Positions 37,963-47,572 are shown, counted from the first letter of the stretch. The stretch is 64,000 nucleotides of DNA from Streptomyces xanthii (GCF_014621695.1 NZ_CP061281.1:7130001-7194000), one strand, 5' to 3'. Numbers and translations are program-made. The notes: generated by a model not told the origin, from the letters alone.

Positions 37963-39063
37963 ATGCAGACGGAGCTGAGCAAACGACTGGGCATCGAACA
38001 CGCTGTCTTCGGGTTCACCCCGTTCCCGGCGGTGGCCGCCGCCATCAGCCGCGCCGGAGGTTTCGGCGTGCTCGGCGCGGTCCGCTACACGGCGCCCGAC
38101 GAACTCAAACGCGACCTGGACTGGCTCGACGCGCACGCCGACGGACGCCCCTACGGACTCGACGTCGTCATGCCCGCGAAGAAGGTCGAGGGCGTCACCG
38201 AGGCCGACGTCGAGGCCATGATCCCCGAGACGCACCGGGAGTTCGTCCGCGAGACGCTCGCCCGGCACGGCGTCCCCGAACTCGCCGAGGGCGAGGCGTC
38301 CGGCTGGCGCATCACCGGCTGGATGGAACAGGTGGCCCGCAGCCAGCTCGACGTGGCCTTCGACTACCCGATCAAACTCCTCGCCAACGCGCTCGGTTCA
38401 CCCCCGGCCGACGTCATCGCCCGCGCCCACGAGCACGACGTCCTCGTCGCCGCGCTCGCCGGCAGCGCCCGGCACGCCCGCAAGCACGCCGAGGCGGGCA
38501 TCGACATCGTCGTCGCCCAGGGCTACGAGGCCGGCGGCCACACCGGCGAGATCGCCTCCATGGTCCTCACGCCCGAGGCCGTCGAGGCGGTCGCCCCGCT
38601 GCCCGTGCTCGCCGCCGGCGGCATCGGCAGCGGACAGCAGGTCGCGGCGGCGCTCACCCTCGGCGCGCAGGGCGTGTGGCTCGGCTCGGTCTGGCTCACG
38701 ACGACCGAGGCCGACCTCCACTCCGCCGCGCTCACCCGCAAACTGCTCGCCGCCGGATCGGGGGACACGGTGCGGTCGCGGGCGCTCACGGGGAAGCCGG
38801 CGCGGCAGCTGCGCACGGAGTGGACCGACGCGTGGGACGACCCGGCCGGGCCCGGGACGCTCCCCATGCCGCTGCAGGGGCTGCTCGTCGCCGAGGCGGT
38901 CTCCCGGATCCAGAAGTACGAGGTCGAGCCGCTGCTCGGGACGCCGGTCGGGCAGATCGTGGGCCGTATGAACGAGGAGCGCAGCGTTCAGGCTGTTTTC
39001 GACGATCTGACCCGGGGTTTCGAGGCTGCCGTCAACCGGCTGAACCGGATCGCGGGGAGGTGA
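37963..39063 (+). CDS. nitronate monooxygenase-like FMN oxidoreductase (IpdC-like)
   Basis: 366 aa TIM barrel. The FMN/phosphate loops are visible as AAGGIGSGQQVAAALTLGA near residues 222-240, and the catalytic-His motif is GYEAGGHTGE near 187. The family is 2-nitropropane dioxygenase. The closest named role in a steroid context is IpdC (Rv3553), which acts on ring C/D intermediates; length and the GYEAGGHTG block fit. The gene heads an operon under the TCTGAC palindrome, with a CoA ligase 272 bp downstream beyond a hairpin repeat. A detoxifying nitronate monooxygenase is the alternative. Confidence 0.8.
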   Translation: MQTELSKRLGIEHAVFGFTPFPAVAAAISRAGGFGVLGAVRYTAPDELKRDLDWLDAHADGRPYGLDVVMPAKKVEGVTEADVEAMIPETHREFVRETLARHGVPELAEGEASGWRITGWMEQVARSQLDVAFDYPIKLLANALGSPPADVIARAHEHDVLVAALAGSARHARKHAEAGIDIVVAQGYEAGGHTGEIASMVLTPEAVEAVAPLPVLAAGGIGSGQQVAAALTLGAQGVWLGSVWLTTTEADLHSAALTRKLLAAGSGDTVRSRALTGKPARQLRTEWTDAWDDPAGPGTLPMPLQGLLVAEAVSRIQKYEVEPLLGTPVGQIVGRMNEERSVQAVFDDLTRGFEAAVNRLNRIAGR

Positions 39064-39067
39064 CTCC

Positions 39068-39281
39068 GGTCTCGTCGCCGAGTGCGGCCCGGTGGGGGCT
39101 GGTCGCGCAGTTCCCCGCGCCCCTGAAACGCAGACCCTTCGGGTCGCATTTCCCCGACAGGTGAGCGCCCGATGGAGATGCGCACGAAGTGCGCATCTCC
39201 AGGGGCTCGGGGCTGTGTCTGTGAGCGGCTCCGCCGCGGGGCGCGACCAGCCCCCACTCACCCGCACTCGGCGACGAGACC
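39068..39281. repeat. long inverted-repeat hairpin element, copy A
   Basis: A 20-bp outer stem (39068-39087 with 39262-39281), a 17-bp inner stem (GTGGGGGCTGGTCGCGC with its complement at 39241-39257) and an internal 12-bp hairpin GGAGATGCGCAC/GTGCGCATCTCC (39174-39200). The GTGGGGGCTGGTCGCGCAG core is a dispersed intergenic repeat that I recall as common in Streptomyces. It fills the gap between the IpdC-like gene and the CoA ligase. No gene is present in it. Confidence 0.85.
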
Positions 39282-39335
39282 GCCACCACCACCTCACCGA
39301 GAAGCCGTGCCCCCGATTCAGAAGGGATCAACCCC

Positions 39336-40901
39336 ATGTCCGACCCGACCGCGAAACAACCCAACGGCTTCTGGGCCCAGGCCGCACAGGATCCCGCCCG
39401 CCCCGCGCTGATCGCCCCGGATGGCACCGAATGGACCGCCGGCGACCTCCACGCCGCCACCAACCGCCTCGTCCACGGCCTCCGCGCCGCCGGAATGGAG
39501 CGCGGCGACGCCTTCGCCGTAGTCCTCCCCAACGGCGTCGAGTTCTTCACCGCCTACCTCGCGGCGGCCCAGGCCGGCTTCTACCTCGTCCCGGTCAACC
39601 ACCACCTCGTCGGCCCCGAGATCGCCTGGATCGTCGCCGACTCCGGCGCCAAGGTCCTCATCGCCCACGAACGCTTCGCCGAACAGGCCCGCGCCGCCGC
39701 AGACGAGGCGAAGCTCCCGCCCACGCACCGCTACGCCGTGGGCGGCGCCGTCGACACGTTCCGCCCGTACGCCGAACTCCTCGACGGACAGAGCGAGCAG
39801 CCGCCCGCCGACCGCACCCTCGGCTGGGTCATGAACTACACCTCGGGCACCACGGGCCGCCCCCGCGGCATCCGCCGCCCGCTGTCCGGCAAGCTCCCCG
39901 AGGAGTCGTACCTCGGCGGCTTCCTCGGCATCTTCGGCGTCAAGCCCTTCGACGACAACGTCCACCTGGTCTGCTCGCCGCTCTACCACACGGCCGTGCT
40001 CCAGTTCGCGGGCGCGTCGCTGCACATCGGGCACACCCTCGTCCTCATGGACAAGTGGACGCCCGAGGAGATGCTCCGCCTCATCGACACCCACCGGTGC
40101 ACGCACACGCACATGGTGCCGACCCAGTTCCACCGCCTGCTCGCACTGCCGCAGGACGTGAAGGACCGCTACGACGTGTCGTCCATGCGGCACGCGATCC
40201 ACGGCGCCGCGCCCTGCCCCGACCACGTCAAGCGCGCCATGATCGACTGGTGGGGCGGCTGTGTCGAGGAGTACTACGCGGCGAGCGAGGGCGGCGGCGC
40301 GTTCGCCACCGCCGAGGACTGGCTCAAGAAGCCCGGCACGGTCGGCAAGGCCTGGCCCATCAGCGAACTGGCCGTCTTCGACGACGACGGCAACCGGCTG
40401 CCCCCGGGCGAACTCGGCACCGTCTACATGAAGATGAGCACCGGCGGATTCGCGTACCACAAGGACGAGGGCAAGACCCGCAAGAACCGCATCGGCGACT
40501 TCTTCACCGTCGGCGACCTGGGCGTCCTGGACGAGGACGGCTACCTCTTCCTGCGCGACCGCAAGATCGACATGATCATCTCGGGCGGCGTGAACATCTA
40601 CCCCGCCGAGATCGAGTCCGAGCTCCTCGCCCACCCCGCCGTCGCCGACGCCGCCGCCTTCGGTATCCCGCACGACGACTGGGGCGAGGAGGTCAAGGCC
40701 GTCGTCGAGGTCGCCGACGGCTACACGGCGGGGGAGCCCCTGGCCACGGAGATCCTCGCCCACTGCGAGCGGCGGCTCGCGGGCTACAAGCGGCCCAAGA
40801 CCGTCGACTTCATCGAGACGATGCCCCGCGACCCGAACGGCAAGCTGTACAAGCGCCGGCTGCGCGACCCGTACTGGGAGGGCCGCACCCGGGCCGTCTG
40901 A
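39336..40901 (+). CDS. acyl-CoA synthetase (AMP-forming)
   Basis: 521 aa ANL enzyme that activates a carboxylic acid with ATP and CoA. Motifs: YTSGTTGRPRG near residue 170 (P-loop A3), YYAASEGGG near 311, TVGDLG with GDFF near 390, RDRKIDMIISGGVNIYP (hinge, A8) near 408, and the C-terminal catalytic Lys in DPNGKLYKRR. Follows the IpdC-like gene. It resembles fatty-acid or sterol FadD proteins; FadD17-like is one option, not decided. It ends in a strong terminator. Confidence 0.9.
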   Translation: MSDPTAKQPNGFWAQAAQDPARPALIAPDGTEWTAGDLHAATNRLVHGLRAAGMERGDAFAVVLPNGVEFFTAYLAAAQAGFYLVPVNHHLVGPEIAWIVADSGAKVLIAHERFAEQARAAADEAKLPPTHRYAVGGAVDTFRPYAELLDGQSEQPPADRTLGWVMNYTSGTTGRPRGIRRPLSGKLPEESYLGGFLGIFGVKPFDDNVHLVCSPLYHTAVLQFAGASLHIGHTLVLMDKWTPEEMLRLIDTHRCTHTHMVPTQFHRLLALPQDVKDRYDVSSMRHAIHGAAPCPDHVKRAMIDWWGGCVEEYYAASEGGGAFATAEDWLKKPGTVGKAWPISELAVFDDDGNRLPPGELGTVYMKMSTGGFAYHKDEGKTRKNRIGDFFTVGDLGVLDEDGYLFLRDRKIDMIISGGVNIYPAEIESELLAHPAVADAAAFGIPHDDWGEEVKAVVEVADGYTAGEPLATEILAHCERRLAGYKRPKTVDFIETMPRDPNGKLYKRRLRDPYWEGRTRAV

Positions 40902-40914
40902 ACCGTCCGGTTCC

Positions 40915-40954
40915 ACGGGTGAGGGGGAGGCCGGCCGGCCTCCCCCTCACCCGT
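40915..40954. terminator. strong bidirectional terminator
   Basis: Perfect 20-bp inverted repeat without loop (ACGGGTGAGGGGGAGGCCGG and complement). An outer TGAACCGT (40899-40906) pairs with ACGGTTCA (40970-40977), so both convergent stop codons are in the outer stem. Confidence 0.9.
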
Positions 40955-40974
40955 CACCGAGCCGTCGGAACGGT

Positions 40975-43389
40975 TCAGCCGCGCACCCGTACCACCCGCA
41001 GCGCGGGTGAACGCAGGATGTCCTTCTCGCAGAAGCGCTCCGTGACCCACTTCCCGCCCGAGAACAGCCGGGTCTGGTCACGGGAGTGCGCCGACGCCGC
41101 GTTCGACGACTGGCCGTACGTCAGGAGCGTACGGGCCACCGGGCAGCGGCCGCCGTCCCAGCCCACGGCCTGGATGTAGCTCGAGCCGTGCACGACCTCC
41201 GTGTAGCCGCCGCCGGCCGGGTCCCACACGGGCTCGACCTTGTTCCACACGCCCAGCGACTCCGTGCCGCCGTGCACCGGGATCCGCTCCCCGCCGCGCA
41301 CCACGAACTGGTTGCCGCCGAGCTCCCCGTCCAACGGGAGGCCCGCGCCGCGCAGTTCGGCGACCGCGTCCGCGAGCGCCGTCGCGAACCCGGGCGCCTG
41401 TGTGTTCAGCGTGTTCGGCGTGCGGACCGGGTCGGCCGCGTCGAAGGGCACCTTCCACAGCTGCGCGGCCGGCACCTTCGCCGTCAGCTTGCGCCAGAAC
41501 CGGTCGAAGAGCAGCGCCCCGCGGCTGTCCGTCCGCATCGTGCGGTCCCACCTGGCCAGCACCCGGCACGCCTCCGAGGCGTCGACCGCCTTGCCGTCAC
41601 TGCCCGTCGCCGTGCCGCCCGGCAGCGCCGCGCAGGCCGCCGCCGTGTCCGCCGCCGCCAGATCACCCGCCGGCACCCGGTCCGCGAACTGCTGGCGCTG
41701 GAGGTCCGCCACCGTCAGCTTCCCGCGCCCGGCCATCGCCGCGACGTCCTCGACCGCGCCCCTGGTCCGCATCGAGCGCGGCGTGCCGACCGTGCCGAAG
41801 ACCCGCTCGTACCCGGTCAGCGGCCGGTCCGCGTTGGCCAGCCAGGCGCTGTCGTTGGAGTTCTCGGCGTACGGCGCGTCCTTCAGGACCGGCATGCGGG
41901 ACGGACCGAAGATGCCGGGCTGCACCGCGTCCGCGTCCTTGCCGAGCGCGCAGTCCCCGCGCGACCCGTCGAGCACCGCGACCCCGGAAGCCGGATACGT
42001 GACCTTGCCGAGCGGCGTCGAGCAGCGCGCCGCCAGGTCGTCGGTGATGCGCGGCAGCACCTGCGACTGCGTGAACAGGGAGTGCCCCGCGGAGTCCGCC
42101 GCGATCGTGTTGACCCACGGGATGCCCTGGGTGCGGCGCAGCGCGCGCAGCACGTCGTCCGTGGAGCGGGCCTTGCTGAAGCCGAGCGCGGTGTCCGAGG
42201 CCCGCAGGTTCAGCGCGTTCGGGTCGTTCAGCGCGTACGCCGTCGTCGCCGTCCAGGGCAGCGGCAGACCCGCGCCCATCGAGGTGACCACCGGGCCGTA
42301 GCGCGTCCACCACTGGGTGCGGGTGACGTCCGGGCCGCCCTTGACGGGCACCGTGACCGTCCGGCGCGTCATCCGTTCCCGCTTGCCGTCGACCATGTAC
42401 GCGGTCGGGTCGGCCGGGTCGAGGGTGAGCTGGTGGAGGTTGAGGGTGACGCCCGTGGCGACGGTGTGGCTCCAGGCGAGGTGCGCGTTGTGGCCGATGG
42501 AGATGCCCGTCGTGCCGAGCAGCGAGCCGCCCATCACGTTCAGCTCGCCCGGGATCGTCTGCTGCGACTGCCAGAAGCGGCGGCCGCCCTGCCACGGGTA
42601 GTGCGGGTTGCCGAGCAGCAGGCCGCGCCCGTTCGCCGTCGTGTCCCCGCTGAACGCCACCGCGTTCGAGCCCATGTCCGCGTCGTCCTGGGCGAACAAC
42701 TCGCGGGCCGCGTCGGCGAGTTCCTCCTTGTCCGGGGACTGCGGGGCCGCGGCCCCTGCCGCCGGCGGCTGCGCGGCCGTGATGCCGTCGACGCCGCGGC
42801 CCTGCCCGCCCAGCACGGATATCGCGAACCCGCGCGCGGCCACGTCCAGCGTCGTCACCGGCTCGACCCAGTCGGCGCCCTTGCACGCCGGGTCCGTGAC
42901 CGGGTGGTCGCGCAGCCAGGCGTTGTACCCGGCGGCCCAGCCGCGCATCGCGTCCTTGACGTCCTGGCTCGGGCCCGCCGGGGCCGGGGTGGCCAGCAGC
43001 TTCTCCACGGTGCGGGTGTCGCGGACCCCGCGGAAGTACAGGTCGCTCGCCAGGTTCGTGGTCGCCGACGACAGCGAGCCGTCCGGTGCCGCGTCCGCCC
43101 CGAACCGGCGCGCACGCTCGCCGCGCACCGTCACGAACCCGTCGGCGAGCGTGCACACCTGGTCGGCGGCCTGGGCCCACCCGGTGCCGAACCCGAGGTT
43201 CGCGTAGTCCTTCGCGACGATGTGCGGAATCCCGTACTCGGTGTACCGGATGGTGGCGGACAGTCCGCCGCCGTGCGGGTGATCCGCGCGGCCGGCCTGC
43301 GCGGAGGGCGCCGCGGCCGTGCTGCCGAGCACGGTCAGCAGGGTGATCCCGACGGCCGCAAGGGACCGTCCTCTCGGGCGGGTGCGCAT
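40975..43389 (-). CDS. secreted penicillin-acylase family (Ntn) amidohydrolase
   Basis: 804 aa with signal peptide (ending near residue 38), then alpha chain, spacer and beta chain. The autocatalytic Gly-Ser site is DADMG|SNAVAF with the nucleophile Ser241, followed by LLLGNPHYPW. Other conserved blocks: GISIGHNAHLAWSHT (His/Asn of oxyanion hole). The subfamily is that of aculeacin A / cyclic lipopeptide and acyl-homoserine-lactone acylases. It acts outside the cell on N-acyl side chains, e.g. of lipopeptide antibiotics or quorum signals. It breaks up the catabolic cluster on the opposite strand. Confidence 0.9.
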   Translation of the reverse strand: MRTRPRGRSLAAVGITLLTVLGSTAAAPSAQAGRADHPHGGGLSATIRYTEYGIPHIVAKDYANLGFGTGWAQAADQVCTLADGFVTVRGERARRFGADAAPDGSLSSATTNLASDLYFRGVRDTRTVEKLLATPAPAGPSQDVKDAMRGWAAGYNAWLRDHPVTDPACKGADWVEPVTTLDVAARGFAISVLGGQGRGVDGITAAQPPAAGAAAPQSPDKEELADAARELFAQDDADMGSNAVAFSGDTTANGRGLLLGNPHYPWQGGRRFWQSQQTIPGELNVMGGSLLGTTGISIGHNAHLAWSHTVATGVTLNLHQLTLDPADPTAYMVDGKRERMTRRTVTVPVKGGPDVTRTQWWTRYGPVVTSMGAGLPLPWTATTAYALNDPNALNLRASDTALGFSKARSTDDVLRALRRTQGIPWVNTIAADSAGHSLFTQSQVLPRITDDLAARCSTPLGKVTYPASGVAVLDGSRGDCALGKDADAVQPGIFGPSRMPVLKDAPYAENSNDSAWLANADRPLTGYERVFGTVGTPRSMRTRGAVEDVAAMAGRGKLTVADLQRQQFADRVPAGDLAAADTAAACAALPGGTATGSDGKAVDASEACRVLARWDRTMRTDSRGALLFDRFWRKLTAKVPAAQLWKVPFDAADPVRTPNTLNTQAPGFATALADAVAELRGAGLPLDGELGGNQFVVRGGERIPVHGGTESLGVWNKVEPVWDPAGGGYTEVVHGSSYIQAVGWDGGRCPVARTLLTYGQSSNAASAHSRDQTRLFSGGKWVTERFCEKDILRSPALRVVRVRG

Positions 43390-43506
43390 CGTGCTCCCAA
43401 CTGGAGGGGAAACAGGGGCGGTTGAGCGTACCAACGGGTATGTCGGCTGCGGAGGCCCTTGCACACACCTCTTGACCCGGCGCTGCGCACCGCTGAGGAT
43501 CACGCC

Positions 43507-45021
43507 ATGACGAGCTCACCGGCAGCAGAGGCAACGGGCAGCACGGTCGACGGCGTGCTGCGGCGCAGCGCCCGCCGCACCCCGGCACGGGTCGCCCTGC
43601 GCTACGGACCGCGCTCCTGGACGTACGAGGAACTGGACGACGCGGTCTCGCGCGCGGCCGGGGTGCTGCGCGGCCTGGGCCTGTCCGCCGGCGACCGGGT
43701 CGGTGCCTACGGGCACAACTCGGACGCCTACCTGATCGGCTTCCTCGCCTGCGCGCGGGCCGGCCTCGTGCACGTGCCGGTCAACCAGAACCTGACCGGC
43801 GACGACCTCGCCTACCTCGTCCGGCAGTCCGGCAGCACCCTCGTCCTGACCGACCCCGACCTCGCCCGCCACCTGCCCGACGGCACCGACACCCTGGCCC
43901 TGCGCGACGCCGACGACTCGCTGCTCGCCCGGCTGCCCGCTGCGGCGCCCCACGACGGTCCGGCGCCGCACGCCGACGACCTCGTCCAGCTCCTCTACAC
44001 CTCCGGCACGACCGCCCTGCCCAAGGGCGCCCGCATGACGCACCGGGCGCTGGTGCACGAGTACGTCAGCGCGATCCACGCCCTCGACCTCAGGGCGACG
44101 GACCGGCCGGTGCACGCGCTGCCGCTCTACCACTCGGCCCAGATGCACGTGTTCCTGCTGCCCTACCTCGCGGTCGGCGCGACGAACACGCTGCTCGACG
44201 CGCCCGCCCCCGGGCCGGTCCTCGACCTCGTCGAGGCGGGGGAGGCCGACAGTCTCTTCGCGCCCCCGACCGTGTGGATCGCCCTGTCCCAGGACCCCGG
44301 CTTCGCCACCCGCGACCTCGGCGCCCTGCGCAAGGCGTACTACGGCGCCTCGATCATGCCCGTGCCCGTCCTGGAGCGGCTGCGCGAACGGCTGCCCTCG
44401 CTCGCCTTCTACAACTGCTTCGGGCAGAGCGAGATCGGGCCGCTCGCCACCGTCCTCGGCCCCGACGAGCACGAGGGCCGGATGGACTCGTGCGGCCGCC
44501 CGGTGCTGTTCGTCGAGGCGAAGATCGTCGACGAGGACGGCAAGGACGTGCCCGACGGCACGCCCGGCGAGGTCGTCTACCGCTCGCCGCAGCTGTGCGA
44601 CGGCTACTGGGACAAGCCCGAGGAGACCGAACAGGCCTTCCGTGACGGCTGGTTCCGCTCCGGCGACCTCGCCGTGCGGGACGCCGAGGGCTACTTCACC
44701 GTCGTCGACCGGGTCAAGGACGTCATCAACTCCGGCGGCGTCCTGGTCGCCTCCCGACAGGTCGAGGACGCGCTCTACACCCACCCAGCCGTCGCGGAGA
44801 CGGCCGTCGTCGGTCTGCCGGACGAGCGCTGGATCGAGGCCGTGACCGCCGTCGTGGTGCGCGGCGGAGAAGTCACTGAGGCCGAACTCCTCGCCCATGC
44901 CCGCGAGAAGCTCGCCCACTTCAAGGCGCCGAAGCGCGTCGTCTTCGTCGACGAACTCCCGCGCAACGCGAGCGGCAAGATCCTCAAGCGCGAACTGCGG
45001 GACCGCTTCGCGCAGGACTGA
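43507..45021 (+). CDS. acyl-CoA synthetase (AMP-forming)
   Basis: 504 aa ANL enzyme. YTSGTTALPKGARMTH near residue 165 (A3), FYNCFGQSEIGPL near 301, RSGDLAVRD near 384, DRVKDVINSGGVLVASRQVED hinge near 402, and C-terminal NASGKILKRELR with the catalytic Lys. The substitution of the usual N-x-Y-P by LVAS after SGG is a small oddity. It is divergent from the acylase gene. Medium-chain or aryl acids are possible substrates. It is one of four CoA ligases within 10 kb. Confidence 0.9.
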   Translation: MTSSPAAEATGSTVDGVLRRSARRTPARVALRYGPRSWTYEELDDAVSRAAGVLRGLGLSAGDRVGAYGHNSDAYLIGFLACARAGLVHVPVNQNLTGDDLAYLVRQSGSTLVLTDPDLARHLPDGTDTLALRDADDSLLARLPAAAPHDGPAPHADDLVQLLYTSGTTALPKGARMTHRALVHEYVSAIHALDLRATDRPVHALPLYHSAQMHVFLLPYLAVGATNTLLDAPAPGPVLDLVEAGEADSLFAPPTVWIALSQDPGFATRDLGALRKAYYGASIMPVPVLERLRERLPSLAFYNCFGQSEIGPLATVLGPDEHEGRMDSCGRPVLFVEAKIVDEDGKDVPDGTPGEVVYRSPQLCDGYWDKPEETEQAFRDGWFRSGDLAVRDAEGYFTVVDRVKDVINSGGVLVASRQVEDALYTHPAVAETAVVGLPDERWIEAVTAVVVRGGEVTEAELLAHAREKLAHFKAPKRVVFVDELPRNASGKILKRELRDRFAQD

Positions 45022-45383
45022 TCCGGCCGCTCACGCGGCGGCCCCCGGCACGGGTACCGCCCGGCACCGTGCGCACCGGCAGGCGGGAGCGCACGGCGGC
45101 GGGGAGCCCAAGGGCCGGTGTCGCAGGAGTGTGCCCGCGCGTGCCGTGAGGTGGCCCGTCAGCCGGGTCCTGTGCGGCGCCGGTGTCTCGCCGTCCCGCT
45201 GGGGCCGAGGGGTGCGCGGGTGAGTGCGGCGGCCGGTGGCTCCGAGGGTTCGGCGGTGTGGCTGTCGGCGGGTGCGGCTTGGTGCGGCGTGGTGTCGCGT
45301 CAGCCCGGGTCGGGTCGCTGTCTCGCCGCTTCGGCGGGGCAGCCGGGCCGTGGTCGCCCGGCCCGGCTCTCGGCCCGGTGGCC
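45022..45383. other. 362-bp intergenic stretch without a recognisable gene
   Basis: Convergent gap between two CoA ligases. It has a weak hairpin GCCGC-TCAC-GCGGC (45026-45039) just after the upstream stop, and is otherwise G-rich, repetitive sequence. Frames on both strands are Arg/Pro/Gly-rich and show no conserved pattern. Confidence 0.6.
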
Positions 45384-46691
45384 TCACGCGCCGCGCAGGT
45401 CCATGATGCGCTTGATCTTGCCGACCGAGCGCTCCAGGGTCTCGGGGTCGACGATCTCCACGCAGACCGTCACGCCGACGCCGTCCTTCATGCCCGCCGC
45501 GATGGCCCGCGCCGCTGCCTCCCGCTCGTCCGGGGTCGCGTCCGGGCGGGCCTCCGCGCGGATCGTCAGGGCGTCCATGCGGCCCTCGCGGGTCAGCTTC
45601 AGCTGGAAGTGCGGGGCGACGGCCGGGGTGCGCAGCACGATCTCCTCGACCTGGGTCGGGAACAGGTTCACCCCGCGCAGGATCACCATGTCGTCGCTGC
45701 GGCCCGTGATCTTCTCCATGCGGCGGAACGCGGGCCGCGCCGTGCCGGGAAGGAGCCGGGTCAGGTCCCGGGTCCGGTAGCGGATCACCGGCATCGCCTG
45801 CTTGGTGAGCGACGTGAAGACCAGCTCGCCCTGCTCCCCGTCGGGCAGCACCTCGCCCGTGATCGGGTCGACGATCTCGGGGAGGAAGTGGTCCTCCCAG
45901 ATGTGCAGCCCGTCCTTGGTCTCCACGCACTCCTGCGAGACGCCCGGGCCCATGACCTCGGACAGACCGTAGATGTCGACGGCGTCGATCCCGGCCCGCT
46001 CCTCGATCTCGCGCCGCATCTCCTCCGTCCACGGCTCCGCGCCGAAGATCCCGACGCGCAGCGAGGAGGCGCGCGGGTCCACGCCCTGCCGCTCGAACTC
46101 GTCGAGCAGCGTCAGCATGTACGACGGCGTGACCATGATGATCTCGGGCTTGAGGTCCTGGATGAGCCGTACCTGCCGCGAGGTCATCCCGCCCGACGCC
46201 GGGATGACGGTGCAGCCGAGCCGCTCGGCTCCGTAGTGCGCGCCGAGACCGCCCGTGAACAGGCCGTACCCGTACGCCACGTGCACCGTGTCCCCGGGGC
46301 GGCCCCCGGCCGCGCGGATCGCCCGCGCCACCAGGTCCGCCCACGTGTCGAGGTCGTCCTGCGTGTATCCCACGACGGTCGGCAGGCCCGTCGTGCCGCT
46401 GGAGGCGTGCAGCCGGCGCACGTCCGAGCGGTCCACGGCGAACATCCCGAACGGATAGTTGTCCCGCAGGTCCGTCTTGGTGGTGAACGGGAAGCGGGCC
46501 AGGTCCGCGAGGGAGGCGCAGTCCTGCGGGCGGACCCCGGCCTTGTCGAAGGCGTCGCGGTAGAACGGCACCCGCTCGTAGACACGGGCCAGGGTCTCCC
46601 GCAGCCGCTCCAGCTGCAGCGCCCGCAGCTCGGGCAGGCCCATCAGCTCGCCCGCGTCCCAGCCCTGCGTGTTCGAAGCCCTCGACGTCAT
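45384..46691 (-). CDS. phenylacetate-CoA ligase family (PaaK-like)
   Basis: 435 aa, the PaaK length. Motifs: HASSGTTGLPTVVGYT near residue 88 (P-loop), YGLSEVMGPGVSQEC near 240, TRDLTRLLPG near 305, KITGRSDDMVILRGVNLFP near 325 and the C-terminal Lys in SVGKIKRIMDLRG. It makes an aryl-CoA thioester, phenylacetyl-CoA being the family standard. The ring-opening paa genes are not nearby. An ACCGA-N4-TCGGT dyad lies upstream. ATG at 46691 preferred over a GTG three codons earlier. Confidence 0.9.
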   Translation of the reverse strand: MTSRASNTQGWDAGELMGLPELRALQLERLRETLARVYERVPFYRDAFDKAGVRPQDCASLADLARFPFTTKTDLRDNYPFGMFAVDRSDVRRLHASSGTTGLPTVVGYTQDDLDTWADLVARAIRAAGGRPGDTVHVAYGYGLFTGGLGAHYGAERLGCTVIPASGGMTSRQVRLIQDLKPEIIMVTPSYMLTLLDEFERQGVDPRASSLRVGIFGAEPWTEEMRREIEERAGIDAVDIYGLSEVMGPGVSQECVETKDGLHIWEDHFLPEIVDPITGEVLPDGEQGELVFTSLTKQAMPVIRYRTRDLTRLLPGTARPAFRRMEKITGRSDDMVILRGVNLFPTQVEEIVLRTPAVAPHFQLKLTREGRMDALTIRAEARPDATPDEREAAARAIAAGMKDGVGVTVCVEIVDPETLERSVGKIKRIMDLRGA

Positions 46692-46713
46692 CGTCCGCAC
46701 TCCCGAAGTCCCG

Positions 46714-46727
46714 ACCGATCATTCGGT
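46714..46727. promoter_or_regulatory. ACCGA-N4-TCGGT dyad upstream of paaK-like gene
   Basis: ACCGATCATTCGGT, 23 bp before the start. The ACCG/CGGT type dyad resembles operators of TetR-type PaaR regulators of phenylacetate genes. A second palindrome CTGACGTCAG lies at 46735-46744. Confidence 0.55.
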
Positions 46728-46768
46728 TGATCTGCTGACGTCAGTAATTCAAGCCGGGACCGCCCACG

Positions 46769-47572
46769 TCAAGAGATACGGGCCCGCGGGTTGTCCTTCG
46801 CCTCCAGGACGTACGGGGTGGTCGTGCCCAGCACGGCGAAGCCGAGGCGCTCCAGGATCGGCCGGCTGTACGGCGAGGCGTCGACATGCACGTACCGGAA
46901 GCCGCGCTCGGCGGCGATGCGGGTCCGGAACGCCACCAAAGAGCGGTAGATCCCGCGCCCGCGCCAGGCCGGCACCGTGCCGCCGCCCCACAGGCTCACG
47001 AAGTCCGTGCCCGGGTGCAGCTCGAGCCGGGCGGCGCTCACCGGCTCGTCCCCGGCCAGCGCGACCACCGCGGCGACCGTGCCCGGATCCTGGGCCAGCT
47101 GGCTGCGCAGCAGCTGTCCGATGACCGAGCGGCCGCCCTCGAAGGCCTGGTCGTGGACCTTCTCGACGAGCGCGACGTCCGCCTCCTCGGTCACCGGCAG
47201 CAGGCGGATCCCGTCCGGCGGCGGCACGTCGAGCGGCAGCGCCGCCGTCTCGGCGACGAGCAGCGCCTCGCGCTCCTCGGCCGTGAACCCGGCCGCCGTC
47301 AGGCGTGCGGGCAGATCGGCGGGCCGGTCGTGCCCGTACGTCTTCCACTCGACGTCACGCCCGGCCGCGCCGAAGAAGCGGACCTGCTCCGCGATCGCCG
47401 CGTCGGCGCTCTCCTCGTCGAGGTCCGACCAGAGGACCGCGCTCCAGCCGCCCTCGGGGCCCAGCTGGCGCACGACGCCGCCGGTCCGCTCGATCACGGC
47501 GCCCGCCTCGTCGGGCCGCGCCTCGCGCCGCATCTGCCGGTCGTACAGCTTCAGTACCGCTTCGGAATCCAT
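46769..47572 (-). CDS. GNAT-family N-acetyltransferase
   Basis: 267 aa. The acetyl-CoA-binding block is GGTVPAWRGRGIYRSLVAFR (Q/R-x-x-G-x-G/A) near residues 200-219, then FRYVHVDASPYSRPILERLGF. The N-terminal half is a degenerate second GNAT module, as in two-domain GNATs. Target unknown. Not obviously tied to the flanking CoA ligases; 76 bp before the PaaK-like gene in the same direction. Confidence 0.85.
   Translation of the reverse strand: MDSEAVLKLYDRQMRREARPDEAGAVIERTGGVVRQLGPEGGWSAVLWSDLDEESADAAIAEQVRFFGAAGRDVEWKTYGHDRPADLPARLTAAGFTAEEREALLVAETAALPLDVPPPDGIRLLPVTEEADVALVEKVHDQAFEGGRSVIGQLLRSQLAQDPGTVAAVVALAGDEPVSAARLELHPGTDFVSLWGGGTVPAWRGRGIYRSLVAFRTRIAAERGFRYVHVDASPYSRPILERLGFAVLGTTTPYVLEAKDNPRARIS

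Noticed and set aside
34642..38268. 1208-aa minus-strand frame joining monooxygenase and serine-hydrolase regions
   Set aside because: Only its last 415 residues are real; the rest is an out-of-frame reading of the serine hydrolase gene.
37963..39063. Plain detoxifying nitronate monooxygenase
   Set aside because: Not excluded, but shared operator with steroid-type genes and its place before a CoA ligase favour an IpdC-like role.
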